Below, in pieces: positions 51,422 to 58,957 of a stretch of DNA of 64,000 nt. Below the pieces are notes generated by a model that saw only the letters and a list, made by a program, of their open reading frames with translations, made no database searches and was not told the origin of the DNA. A program made the translations under genes and the position numbers. The DNA is from Stenotrophomonas_A sp036403795 (GTDB lineage: Bacteria > Pseudomonadota > Gammaproteobacteria > Xanthomonadales > Xanthomonadaceae). Numbering within the stretch: the stretch's first letter is position 1; each line of letters begins with the position of its first letter. The DNA lies in the NCBI GenBank assembly GCA_036403795.1, contig DASWQJ010000174.1, positions 1 to 64,000 of the forward strand, written 5' to 3'.

Positions 51422-52387
51422 TCATGCGGGCAGTCGCCATGCCGGCGGCAAATCGTAATGCAGCCCGGACAAGCCGCTGCCCAGCAGCCAACGTCCCAGC
51501 ATTTGCCAACTGGGTGGAACGCCGCCAGCGGTTCCGTACTGAAGAAGCTGTTTCCCGATCAATTCCAGGCGCAACCCGGCACCAGGCAACACATCCGGGT
51601 TGAGCAGCGGCGGGTTGAACGCAGGCAGCGAGCGTCGTTGCACGGCAATGGACAGACTGATGCGCGGCTGCGTGCAGAGCAGGCTGCCCCGGCTGCCCCA
51701 ATGGAGCAACGATTGGCTCCAGATCATGACGTCTCCCGCCTCGCCTTGAAGCGCCCGGATATCCGCCAGCGGCACCGCGGCGGCGTCGACGACGTCGTCC
51801 TGATGCCCGGGGTCACGATTTCGCGGTACCAGCATCATGCAGCCTGTATGCGAATCGACTTTTACCAACGGGATCCAGATCGAAAGCGCGCCAGGCAGGC
51901 CCGCGTCGGTCATCGATCTGGCACCCAGGTCGCGATGCAGGTTCCAGCCTGCTTCGCCGGCAGACGGGTCCACATGCCAGGCCCAGAAATCCGGCAGCAA
52001 CCAATAGTCTTCACCTCCCAGGGCGGCATTCACCACCGGCTTGAGGCGTCCATACAGCAGCCATGCCTCATCGGCCAGGAAAATGAACACCGGTGGGATG
52101 CCTGCATGCGCCAGCCGGCGCACTGCTTGCGCCATGGCTTGCAGCGGATGGCCGCGCCAGCGATGGCGGGCCCGGAACAGGTAATAACCTTCCAACGCCA
52201 TCTGTCGCTGCATGGCGTCGCGTTCCTCGTCGTTGGGTTGCAAGGCGACCGCGCGATTCACATAGGCGCAATCGTCCACATGCAGCGCTTGCAGATAGGG
52301 CACCAGCGCCGCGCGCATCGCCGGCAGCGCGAGACGTTGGCCGTCCGGCGACAGGCAGGTATCGAAAGGGCGCGGCAAACTGTCCAT
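51422..52387 (-). CDS. PhyH-type Fe(II)/2-oxoglutarate dioxygenase
   Basis: A 321-residue protein resembling the phytanoyl-CoA dioxygenase family. A plausible iron triad is His and Asp in GWNLHRDLGA and a distal His in QSLLHWGSRG, with Arg in QPRISLSIA for 2-oxoglutarate. WHVDPSAGEAGW precedes the first metal site. The reaction is unknown; relatives hydroxylate lipids, ectoine or secondary metabolites. AGGAGAAGG precedes ATG 52385-52387. It is divergent from pip. Confidence 0.8.
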   Translation of the reverse strand: MDSLPRPFDTCLSPDGQRLALPAMRAALVPYLQALHVDDCAYVNRAVALQPNDEERDAMQRQMALEGYYLFRARHRWRGHPLQAMAQAVRRLAHAGIPPVFIFLADEAWLLYGRLKPVVNAALGGEDYWLLPDFWAWHVDPSAGEAGWNLHRDLGARSMTDAGLPGALSIWIPLVKVDSHTGCMMLVPRNRDPGHQDDVVDAAAVPLADIRALQGEAGDVMIWSQSLLHWGSRGSLLCTQPRISLSIAVQRRSLPAFNPPLLNPDVLPGAGLRLELIGKQLLQYGTAGGVPPSWQMLGRWLLGSGLSGLHYDLPPAWRLPA

Positions 52388-52479
52388 CGGTCCTTCTCCT
52401 GGAGCCGGACGGGGCACCACCGAGGAGCGGTGCGAGGCGCACGCGCTAGAATCTACGCTCTCTTGCGAGGAAAAAACGC

Positions 52480-53421
52480 ATGCGCGTCCTGTATCCCGAG
52501 ATCGAGCCCTTCAACAGCGGCACGTTGCAGGTCGACGACCGGCACACGCTGTATTTCGAGCAGTGCGGCAATCCGAACGGCAAACCGGTGGTGATGTTGC
52601 ACGGCGGACCCGGTGGCGGAATCAGCCCGAAAATGCGCCGCTTCCATGATCCGGCCAAGTACCACATCGTGCTGTTCGACCAGCGAGGCTCGGGCCGTTC
52701 GACCCCCCACGCCGATCTGGTCGGCAACACCACCTGGGACCTCGTGGCGGACATCGAGCAATTGCGCAGCAAACTGGGCATCGCGCGCTGGCAAGTGTTT
52801 GGGGGCAGCTGGGGTTCGACCCTGGCCCTGGCCTATGCGCAGGCCCATCCCGGGCAGGTCACCGAACTGGTACTGCGCGGCATCTTCATGCTGCGACGCT
52901 GGGAGCTGGAGTGGTTCTACCAGGAAGGCGCCAGCCGCCTCTTTCCCGATGCCTGGGATCAGTACGTCGCCGCGATTCCGCCGGTGGAACGCTTCGACCT
53001 GATCTCTGCGTTCCATCGCCGCCTGACCAGCGAACACGAGGACGTGCGGCTCGCCGCGGCACGCGCGTGGAGCGTGTGGGAAGGCGCCACCAGCTTCCTG
53101 CACGTGGACCAGGACTTTGTGTCCGGGCATGAGGATGCGCAGTTCGCGCTGGCATTCGCGCGCATCGAGAACCACTATTTCGTCAACGGCGGGTTCTTCG
53201 AAGTGGAAGACCAATTGTTGCGCGATGCCCATCGCATCGCCGATATCCCGGGGGTCATCGTGCACGGCCGTTATGACGTGGTGTGCCCGCTGCAGAACGC
53301 ATGGGACCTGCACAAGGCCTGGCCCAAGGCGACACTGGAAATCAGCCCGGCGTCCGGGCATTCGGCCTTCGAGCCGGAGAACGTTGACGCACTGGTGCGG
53401 GCGACCGATCGTTTCGCGTAA
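52480..53421 (+). CDS. pip: Proline iminopeptidase
   Basis: An alpha/beta-hydrolase that removes N-terminal proline from peptides. The 313-residue product has the oxyanion motif HGGPGGGISP, DQRGSGRSTPHADL, the nucleophile in FGGSWGSTLALAYAQ, and the late Asp and His in GRYDVVCP and SGHSAFEPEN. The sequence is the typical Xanthomonas/Neisseria type (S33 family). GAGG lies well placed before the ATG. Cytosolic; no signal peptide. It converges with the N-formylglutamate amidohydrolase gene with a hairpin between. Confidence 0.96.
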   Translation: MRVLYPEIEPFNSGTLQVDDRHTLYFEQCGNPNGKPVVMLHGGPGGGISPKMRRFHDPAKYHIVLFDQRGSGRSTPHADLVGNTTWDLVADIEQLRSKLGIARWQVFGGSWGSTLALAYAQAHPGQVTELVLRGIFMLRRWELEWFYQEGASRLFPDAWDQYVAAIPPVERFDLISAFHRRLTSEHEDVRLAAARAWSVWEGATSFLHVDQDFVSGHEDAQFALAFARIENHYFVNGGFFEVEDQLLRDAHRIADIPGVIVHGRYDVVCPLQNAWDLHKAWPKATLEISPASGHSAFEPENVDALVRATDRFA

Positions 53422-53442
53422 ACACGCGGTTACCCGTCGATC

Positions 53443-53468
53443 GGTAGCGGCCGCGCCGGGCCGCTACC
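53443..53468. terminator. Bidirectional hairpin between convergent pip and N-formylglutamate amidohydrolase genes
   Basis: GGTAGCGGCC (53443-53452) pairs perfectly with GGCCGCTACC (53459-53468) on a six-base loop. Both strands carry GTAG, recalling GTAG-headed REP elements. No T-tract is present. Confidence 0.5.
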
Positions 53469-53510
53469 CCCCATCATTGGCAACGAGGCGTGGGAAGCGG
53501 CGGGCAGTGA

Positions 53511-54299
53511 TCAGCCGAATTGAAGCTGCAATGCGTTGAATATGCGCGCCAGCCGCAGCGCCCACAGCTGCTGGCCGGCCTCGTCGGCGATCAGGTCCTG
53601 GCGAATTTCCAGTTCCACGTGCAGCAGGCCACGTCCTTCACCATGGATCGGCACGGCGTAATCACTGGTTTCGCTGACCGAATAGGGTTGGTTGTCCCCA
53701 ACTTCCAGGTCTCCCTCGGCGCGCAGGGCCTGCAGCAATGCGTGGGCCAATCGCGTGTCGCGATGGTAGAGCACCCCGGCGTGCCAGGGCCGGGCCACGC
53801 CCCCCATGGCGGGCGTGAAGCTGTGCATCGCCACGAGCAGGGTCGGATGCGACCGTGCCAGGCGTTGGTCCAGTTCGGCCTCGATCCGCCCGTGGTAGGG
53901 CGCGAAGATTTCGTCGACACGGCACTGCCGCTGGGCCGCGCTCAACGCACGGTTGGCGGGGATGTCGGTGCCGTCACTGCGTTCGGCGATCAGCGTTGGC
54001 GAGGCGAGAGGACGATTGCAGTCGATGACCAGGCGCGAATAGACCTGGGTGATCGCTACGGCGTCCAGGGCATCGGCCAACCGTCGGGTCACGCCGGCGA
54101 TTCCGATGTCCCAGCCGATGTGCCGGTCGATCTCGCCGGGTGGCAGGCCCAGGCCGTGTAGCGCCTTTGGCACGCGCTGGCCGGCGTGATCGGCGATCAG
54201 CAGCCACGGCGATTGGCCTGTCGCATTCTGCACCTGGAAAGAAGTCGGCTCGTCGGCGCTCAGCAGCCGCCCGCCGACAGGCAAAACCAGCTCAGTCAC
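53511..54299 (-). CDS. N-formylglutamate amidohydrolase
   Basis: A 262-residue hydrolase of the HutG/FGase family. Conserved blocks: LLIADHAGQRVP, IDRHIGWDIGIAGVTRRL with likely zinc ligands, RLVIDCNRP, DIPANRAL and the VAMHSFTPAM segment, ending LHVELEIRQDLI. The family cleaves N-formyl or other acyl groups from glutamate or similar. No histidine-degradation genes are nearby, so a role outside histidine use is possible. It starts with GTG (54297-54299), overlapping the NUDIX gene end by eight bases. Confidence 0.88.
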   Translation of the reverse strand: MTELVLPVGGRLLSADEPTSFQVQNATGQSPWLLIADHAGQRVPKALHGLGLPPGEIDRHIGWDIGIAGVTRRLADALDAVAITQVYSRLVIDCNRPLASPTLIAERSDGTDIPANRALSAAQRQCRVDEIFAPYHGRIEAELDQRLARSHPTLLVAMHSFTPAMGGVARPWHAGVLYHRDTRLAHALLQALRAEGDLEVGDNQPYSVSETSDYAVPIHGEGRGLLHVELEIRQDLIADEAGQQLWALRLARIFNALQLQFG

Positions 54300-54843
54300 G
54301 GGGCGTGCCGTCGAGGTGATGCTCGATCATCCACAGCCCGGCCCAGAGTTTGGCGTCTAGCTGATAGCCCTCCTGCATCTTCTCCACCAGCCATGCCGCG
54401 GCGCGCGAACGCGGGATCTCGTGCACGGTGATGTCTTCGCTGTCGTCGCCGCCGCCGGTCCCGATCCGCTGCAAACCGGTGGCACGCACGAAGGCAATCT
54501 TCTCGCTGCTGGCGCCCGACGAAGTGGGGCCGATCATCAGTACTTCCGCATGGGCGGCCGTCCAGCCCGTCTCTTCCTCGAGCTCGCGGATCGCAGACAT
54601 TTCGATCGACTCCCCCGCATCGACATCGCCGACCAGGCCAGCCGGCATTTCGATGGTGCGGGCCTGCACGGGCACGCGGAACTGTTCGACGAACACCACG
54701 TGGTCATCGGGCGTGACCGCCACGATGATCGCCGCCAACCCGCCAGCATGGACGCGTTCGGAATACTCCCAAGTACCGCGCACCACCATGCGCTGGTATT
54801 TGCCTTCATAGACGATCTTCGGTTCGGCGTCGGATGGGGTCAT
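54292..54843 (-). CDS. NUDIX hydrolase, ADP-ribose pyrophosphatase type
   Basis: A 183-residue NUDIX enzyme. The Nudix box is GDVDAGESIEMSAIRELEEETGW (residues about 85-107), with the catalytic Glu cluster REL-EE. The VVFVEQFRVPVQARTIEMPAGLVGD segment before it is typical of ADP-ribose/NDP-sugar pyrophosphatases. The ATG (54841-54843) overlaps the stop of the exonuclease gene (ATGA). Likely housecleaning of nucleotide sugars; the exact substrate is unknown. Confidence 0.9.
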   Translation of the reverse strand: MTPSDAEPKIVYEGKYQRMVVRGTWEYSERVHAGGLAAIIVAVTPDDHVVFVEQFRVPVQARTIEMPAGLVGDVDAGESIEMSAIRELEEETGWTAAHAEVLMIGPTSSGASSEKIAFVRATGLQRIGTGGGDDSEDITVHEIPRSRAAAWLVEKMQEGYQLDAKLWAGLWMIEHHLDGTPRD

Positions 54844-55820
54844 GGCAGGAAAGGGTCGTTGGAGGAGTCGGAGACGACGGGCAAGGGGACGCCGGCTGCC
54901 GCACGCAGGCGGCGCCGGGTCATCGGCCCGAAGCGCAGCGCCTGGCACAGGCCGTCGATGATCTGGGCATCCGCATCGGCGCGCGCGTAGCCAGACCCGG
55001 GCAAGGTCAAAGGCGCATCCAGCGCAATGGTGGTCAGTTGCCGCCACAGCAAGGCGTGTTCGCGCTGCTCGCGTAGTCGCACCGCCATCTGCGCGGCGCC
55101 GCGCAAGCGCAGGAAGGGCACCTCGTCCAGGCGGGTCAGCAAGATGTCCAGGCTGCCGAAGTGCGCCAGCAGCACGGCAGCGGACTTGGCGCCGACGCCG
55201 CTGACCCCGGGGATGTTGTCTACCGCGTCCCCGCACAGTGCCAGGTAGTCGGCCATCTGGTGGGCGTGCACGCCGTGTTTGGCCTTGACGCCGTCATGCC
55301 GCCAGCGCAGCCCCCGGGCGAAGTCCCACTGCTCGTCGTGGTCGAACAGCAATTGCGAGAGATCCTTGTCCGCCGACACGATCACGCCGCGGAAACCCTG
55401 GGGTCGCGCCGCGTGCAGTGCGCTGCCGATCAGGTCGTCGGCCTCGTACTCGTGATGGGCCAGCACCGTCAGGCCGAGCGCCGCGCACAGTGCCTTGCAG
55501 TGCGCGAATTGCCGGCGCAGCTCGTCCGGGGCCGGATCGCGGTTGGCTTTGTAGGCCGGGTACAGCGCATGCCGGAAACAGCTGTCCAGGGCTTCATCGA
55601 ATGCCACCACGATGTGCTGCGGCCGCTCGCGCTCCAAGACATCCAGCAAAAAGCGCGCGAAGCCATGCACCGCGTTGGTCGGCCAACCCTGGGCGTCGCG
55701 GAATTCGTCCGGCATCGAATGCCAGGCGCGGAACACGTAGACGCTGGCATCCACCAGGTACAGGGGCTTGGGCGTGACTGAAGACGGCGCCGTCACGGCC
55801 GATAAGTCCGAATAAGTCAT
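54840..55820 (-). CDS. Stand-alone 5'-3' exonuclease (Xni/PolI N-terminal domain family)
   Basis: A 326-residue nuclease of the FEN/Pol I 5'-exonuclease family. Visible parts: YLVDASVYVFRAWHSMP and VVAFDEALDSCFRH at the N-terminus, KANRDPAPDEL, YEADDLIG and ADKDLSQLL with metal-binding acids, then the helix-3-turn-helix GDAVDNIPGVSGVGAKSAAVLL. Longer than E. coli Xni (about 250). Its start at 55818-55820 overlaps the nitroreductase stop (ATGA). It may process flaps or RNA primers. Confidence 0.92.
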   Translation of the reverse strand: MTYSDLSAVTAPSSVTPKPLYLVDASVYVFRAWHSMPDEFRDAQGWPTNAVHGFARFLLDVLERERPQHIVVAFDEALDSCFRHALYPAYKANRDPAPDELRRQFAHCKALCAALGLTVLAHHEYEADDLIGSALHAARPQGFRGVIVSADKDLSQLLFDHDEQWDFARGLRWRHDGVKAKHGVHAHQMADYLALCGDAVDNIPGVSGVGAKSAAVLLAHFGSLDILLTRLDEVPFLRLRGAAQMAVRLREQREHALLWRQLTTIALDAPLTLPGSGYARADADAQIIDGLCQALRFGPMTRRRLRAAAGVPLPVVSDSSNDPFLP

Positions 55821-56392
55821 GGCGCCCAATCTTCGAGCAGCGCCGCCGGGTCCGGCCGCTCACGCTCGGGCGCGACCAAACGGGGGGTGCCGATATGGAT
55901 GAAGCCAACGATGCGTTCGTGGACCGCCAAGCCGAGCCGGGCGGCCACCGCCGGGTCATAGGCCATCCAGGCGGTCAGCCATTGCGCGCCGAAGCCATGG
56001 GCTTGCGCGGCCTGCAACAAGGCAAAGCAGACGCAGCCGGCGGTCAACAGCTGTTCCTGCTCGGGCACCTTGTGCTCGGGCTGCAGGCGGGCGACGACGG
56101 CGATGACCAAGGGCGCGAAACTGAATCGTTGCCGATCCTTTTCGATCGTCGCCTCGGGCGCCTGCGGGTCGAGCTCACGGGTGCGCCGTGCCAGGAATTC
56201 GCCCAGCGCCAGGCGTGCATCGCCGCCAATGCGCAGGAAACGGAAGGGTACGAGCTTGCCGTGGTCTGGTACCCGCACCGCCGAGCGCAGCATTTGCAGC
56301 AGGGTGGCTTCGTCCGGCCCGGGTTCGCCGAGCTGTTTGGACGGGGTGGAGCGGCGGCCGTCCAGGGCCTGCAGCGAATAAAGTGTGTGCAT
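55817..56392 (-). CDS. Nitroreductase family protein (YdjA-like)
   Basis: A 191-residue FMN oxidoreductase. The pattern RRSTPSKQLGEPGPDEATLLQMLRSAVRVPDHGKLVPFRFL matches the YdjA/nfnB-like minimal nitroreductases, as does AAQAHGFGAQWLTAWM and VGFIHIGTP at the C-terminus. Substrates are unknown. I use ATG 56390-56392 (MHTLYSLQAL); an ATG six codons earlier also lies in frame. It is first in a run of four overlapping minus-strand genes. Confidence 0.9.
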   Translation of the reverse strand: MHTLYSLQALDGRRSTPSKQLGEPGPDEATLLQMLRSAVRVPDHGKLVPFRFLRIGGDARLALGEFLARRTRELDPQAPEATIEKDRQRFSFAPLVIAVVARLQPEHKVPEQEQLLTAGCVCFALLQAAQAHGFGAQWLTAWMAYDPAVAARLGLAVHERIVGFIHIGTPRLVAPERERPDPAALLEDWAP

Positions 56393-56541
56393 AATCCCAC
56401 TTTGAAACATCGATGGTCGGGTCTTGGAAAGTATAGACGGCCATCCGGCACTGCTATCGGGGGAGAGCGGCGTCCTGGGGGCGTGCGGTCCACCCGCCGG
56501 CGGGTCGATCCCAACATCTGCGTCCGGATAGTTTTTCCCGC

Positions 56542-58755
56542 ATGAGTCTGCATCCCTTGAACGACGAACTTCCCACCCGCAACTCGCAGTTGCTCACGCG
56601 GGTTCGGGAGACCGTCCTGGTACCGCTGGCGACCGCCTTCGTGCAGGTCCAGGACGTGCTGGCCGAGTCGCTGTTCCGGCTGGCCGAACGCAGCAACGCC
56701 GGCCAGAGCGATTATTTCGAAGCGATCGAGTTGCTGCGGCGCCAACGCGAGCGGATTTCGGCTGGCTTTCGCGGGCATCTCGCCAAGGCCTGGCAGTGTC
56801 TGGAAGCCGGGCGACCGCTGTCGGTCGAACGCACGCTGGCCAGGGGCCCGCAGGACCTGAGCCTGGTTCCCGAGCACGAACTGGACGTGCGCCTGGCGGT
56901 GCGCAACCTCGCCGGGACGCTGCAGCATCGCTGGCGCCCCGAACTGATGCGACTAAACCGGTATTTGGGGTTCATGGCCGGCGGCTTGCGGATCGATGCC
57001 GACAACAATCCCTTCGGACCGGAACACTTGGGCACCGCCGTGTACGCGGCCTTCCACGGGCTGCCCTTGGCCCCGCGCGTGCACCTGGCGATCGTCAAGA
57101 TCTGCGAACAGCAGTTGGGTGACCGGGTGGGGCTGCTGTATGCCGGGCTGGAGCAATCGTTGGCCGAGGTGACCCGGTTGCGCGATCTCCCGGCGGCGCG
57201 AGCGCGGCGCTCGGCCATTCCCCGCATAACCGCGGCCCTGGAAGAGCCCGCACCCGATTGGATTGCGCGCTTTTTCTCGGATTGGAGTGGTGCACGCACC
57301 TCGATGGCCGCCATCTCCGCCATCGATCCGCATGCTCGCGAAGAACGGGACGTGTTGCCGCCGGCGCTGCGCCACCTGCTGCAGCGGGCCCGGCAGGGCG
57401 AAGCGCTGCTGGATCGGACGCGACCGCCGCTGTCGCCGCGCGAGGTGATGTCGGTGCTGTCGCTGCTGCAAACCTCGCCAACAGCGGGTTTCGAGGCCAT
57501 CGAGGCGACGGGGCAGGGGCTGGCCCGGGGTTTGCGCAGCGAAGTACTGCGCACCGCTGGGGCGTTGGGTATCGACGCGTCGGCCAGCGGCCTGGATCCG
57601 GTCGATGAAGACCTGCTCGACCTGGTCGGCATGCTGTTCGAGGCACTGTTGCGCGACAGCCTGCTGCTGCCTTGGCAGCGCAAGATGCTGGGTCACCTGC
57701 TGGTGCCGATGTCCAAGGTGGCCTTGCTGGATGCCCGGCTGTTCGTGCGCGATGGCCATCCGGCGCGCCGTCTGCTCAACCAACTGGTCGACGCCTGCGA
57801 CGGCAACGCGGGTGAGACCGCCGCCGAACAGGCGCTGCTATCGCAGGTGCAATCGGCGGTCGATGAGATCGTGCGCGACTTCGACGAGCACTTGGCGGTG
57901 TTCCTGACCCTGGAGTCGGAGTTCGGTACCGGCTATGAGCAATACCGCCGCCGTGTCGAGATCGCCGAGCGCCGCGCCAACGAACTGCAACGGGCCGAGG
58001 AGCGTCGCGAGCGCGCGCGCGATGTGGCGCGGGCAGCACTGGCCGAACGCATGTCGCAGGAAGAAATACCACCGGCGCTGGAGTTGTTCCTGACCCGTGC
58101 CTGGTTCCAGCATGTGCAGCAGGCAGCACTGCGAGCCGACGGCGAGGGCCCCGCCATGCAAGCGGCCTTGGCCCTGGGGGACGAGGTCCTGGCGCAATGG
58201 CGCCGCGCGCGCGATGGCGAGCCGGCGCCCCAAGCCGGCTGGCTCGACGAGCGCCGCGCCGAATTGCTGCAGGTGTTCGGCCAGGTGGGCCTGGCCCCGG
58301 CCGACGCCGAGGCTGCCTTACTCGCGCTGCGCCGCAACCTGGATCAGGCAGTGGCGCCGGCCGCGCCTTCCCCGCAGGCCACGATGGTCCTGCCGGTGCT
58401 GGCAGATCCCCGCGAGGCCGATTCCGAGCCCCTCACTCCCATGCTCGACGCCCAGGCCGGCGCCGAGTTTGATCGGATCACGGCCGATTATTTCAAGGCC
58501 ATGGCCATCGGCACCTGGCTGGACTTCATCGACCGGGACGGCAACGTCCAGCCCGGCAAGCTGTCCTGGGTCAGCCCGATCTCGGGGCGACTGATGTTCG
58601 TCAACCGGCGGGGCGGCCGGCTGTGCCTGTCCTCGGCGGAAGAACTGGCGACGATGGTCTGGCTGGACCGGCTGCGCCTGCACCGCGACAACGACGCCTT
58701 CTATGGCGCCATGCAGGAAGTGGTGGACGGATTGGAGCGTCCCTCCGCGGCCTGA
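56542..58755 (+). CDS. DUF1631 family protein, first tandem copy
   Basis: A 737-residue soluble protein, mostly helical, of the uncharacterised DUF1631 family. Features: a helical N-terminus, LSLVPEHELDVRLAVRNLA near residue 115, PLSPREVMSVLSLLQ near 295, a core with DLVGMLFEALLRD, KVALLDARLFVRDGHPARRLLN, a coiled-coil stretch rich in Arg/Glu (about 475-505), and a C-terminal beta-rich segment (AIGTWLDFIDRDGNVQPGKLSWVSPISGRLMFVNRRG) that resembles an atypical PilZ domain. A 14-bp perfect palindrome (56492-56505) lies 36 bases upstream. The function is unknown; a second copy follows after 202 bases. Confidence 0.88.
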   Translation: MSLHPLNDELPTRNSQLLTRVRETVLVPLATAFVQVQDVLAESLFRLAERSNAGQSDYFEAIELLRRQRERISAGFRGHLAKAWQCLEAGRPLSVERTLARGPQDLSLVPEHELDVRLAVRNLAGTLQHRWRPELMRLNRYLGFMAGGLRIDADNNPFGPEHLGTAVYAAFHGLPLAPRVHLAIVKICEQQLGDRVGLLYAGLEQSLAEVTRLRDLPAARARRSAIPRITAALEEPAPDWIARFFSDWSGARTSMAAISAIDPHAREERDVLPPALRHLLQRARQGEALLDRTRPPLSPREVMSVLSLLQTSPTAGFEAIEATGQGLARGLRSEVLRTAGALGIDASASGLDPVDEDLLDLVGMLFEALLRDSLLLPWQRKMLGHLLVPMSKVALLDARLFVRDGHPARRLLNQLVDACDGNAGETAAEQALLSQVQSAVDEIVRDFDEHLAVFLTLESEFGTGYEQYRRRVEIAERRANELQRAEERRERARDVARAALAERMSQEEIPPALELFLTRAWFQHVQQAALRADGEGPAMQAALALGDEVLAQWRRARDGEPAPQAGWLDERRAELLQVFGQVGLAPADAEAALLALRRNLDQAVAPAAPSPQATMVLPVLADPREADSEPLTPMLDAQAGAEFDRITADYFKAMAIGTWLDFIDRDGNVQPGKLSWVSPISGRLMFVNRRGGRLCLSSAEELATMVWLDRLRLHRDNDAFYGAMQEVVDGLERPSAA

Positions 58756-58957
58756 GCGGCTGGCCGACGCCGGGCAGGCGCGCCAGTCTTCGTCGCGCTA
58801 CGATGTAGCGCCCGCCGGCAGGAATGGAAATGCGGATCTCGTCACGGTCGCCGTTCGGCCGCCCCGCCTACCATTCGCAGGCGGATACAGGGGCCGCGTC
58901 TGCCGTTTCTCCAGCTGTCATCTTTACAACGCCTGCAAGGGCGGGGAGCCTTTGCGC

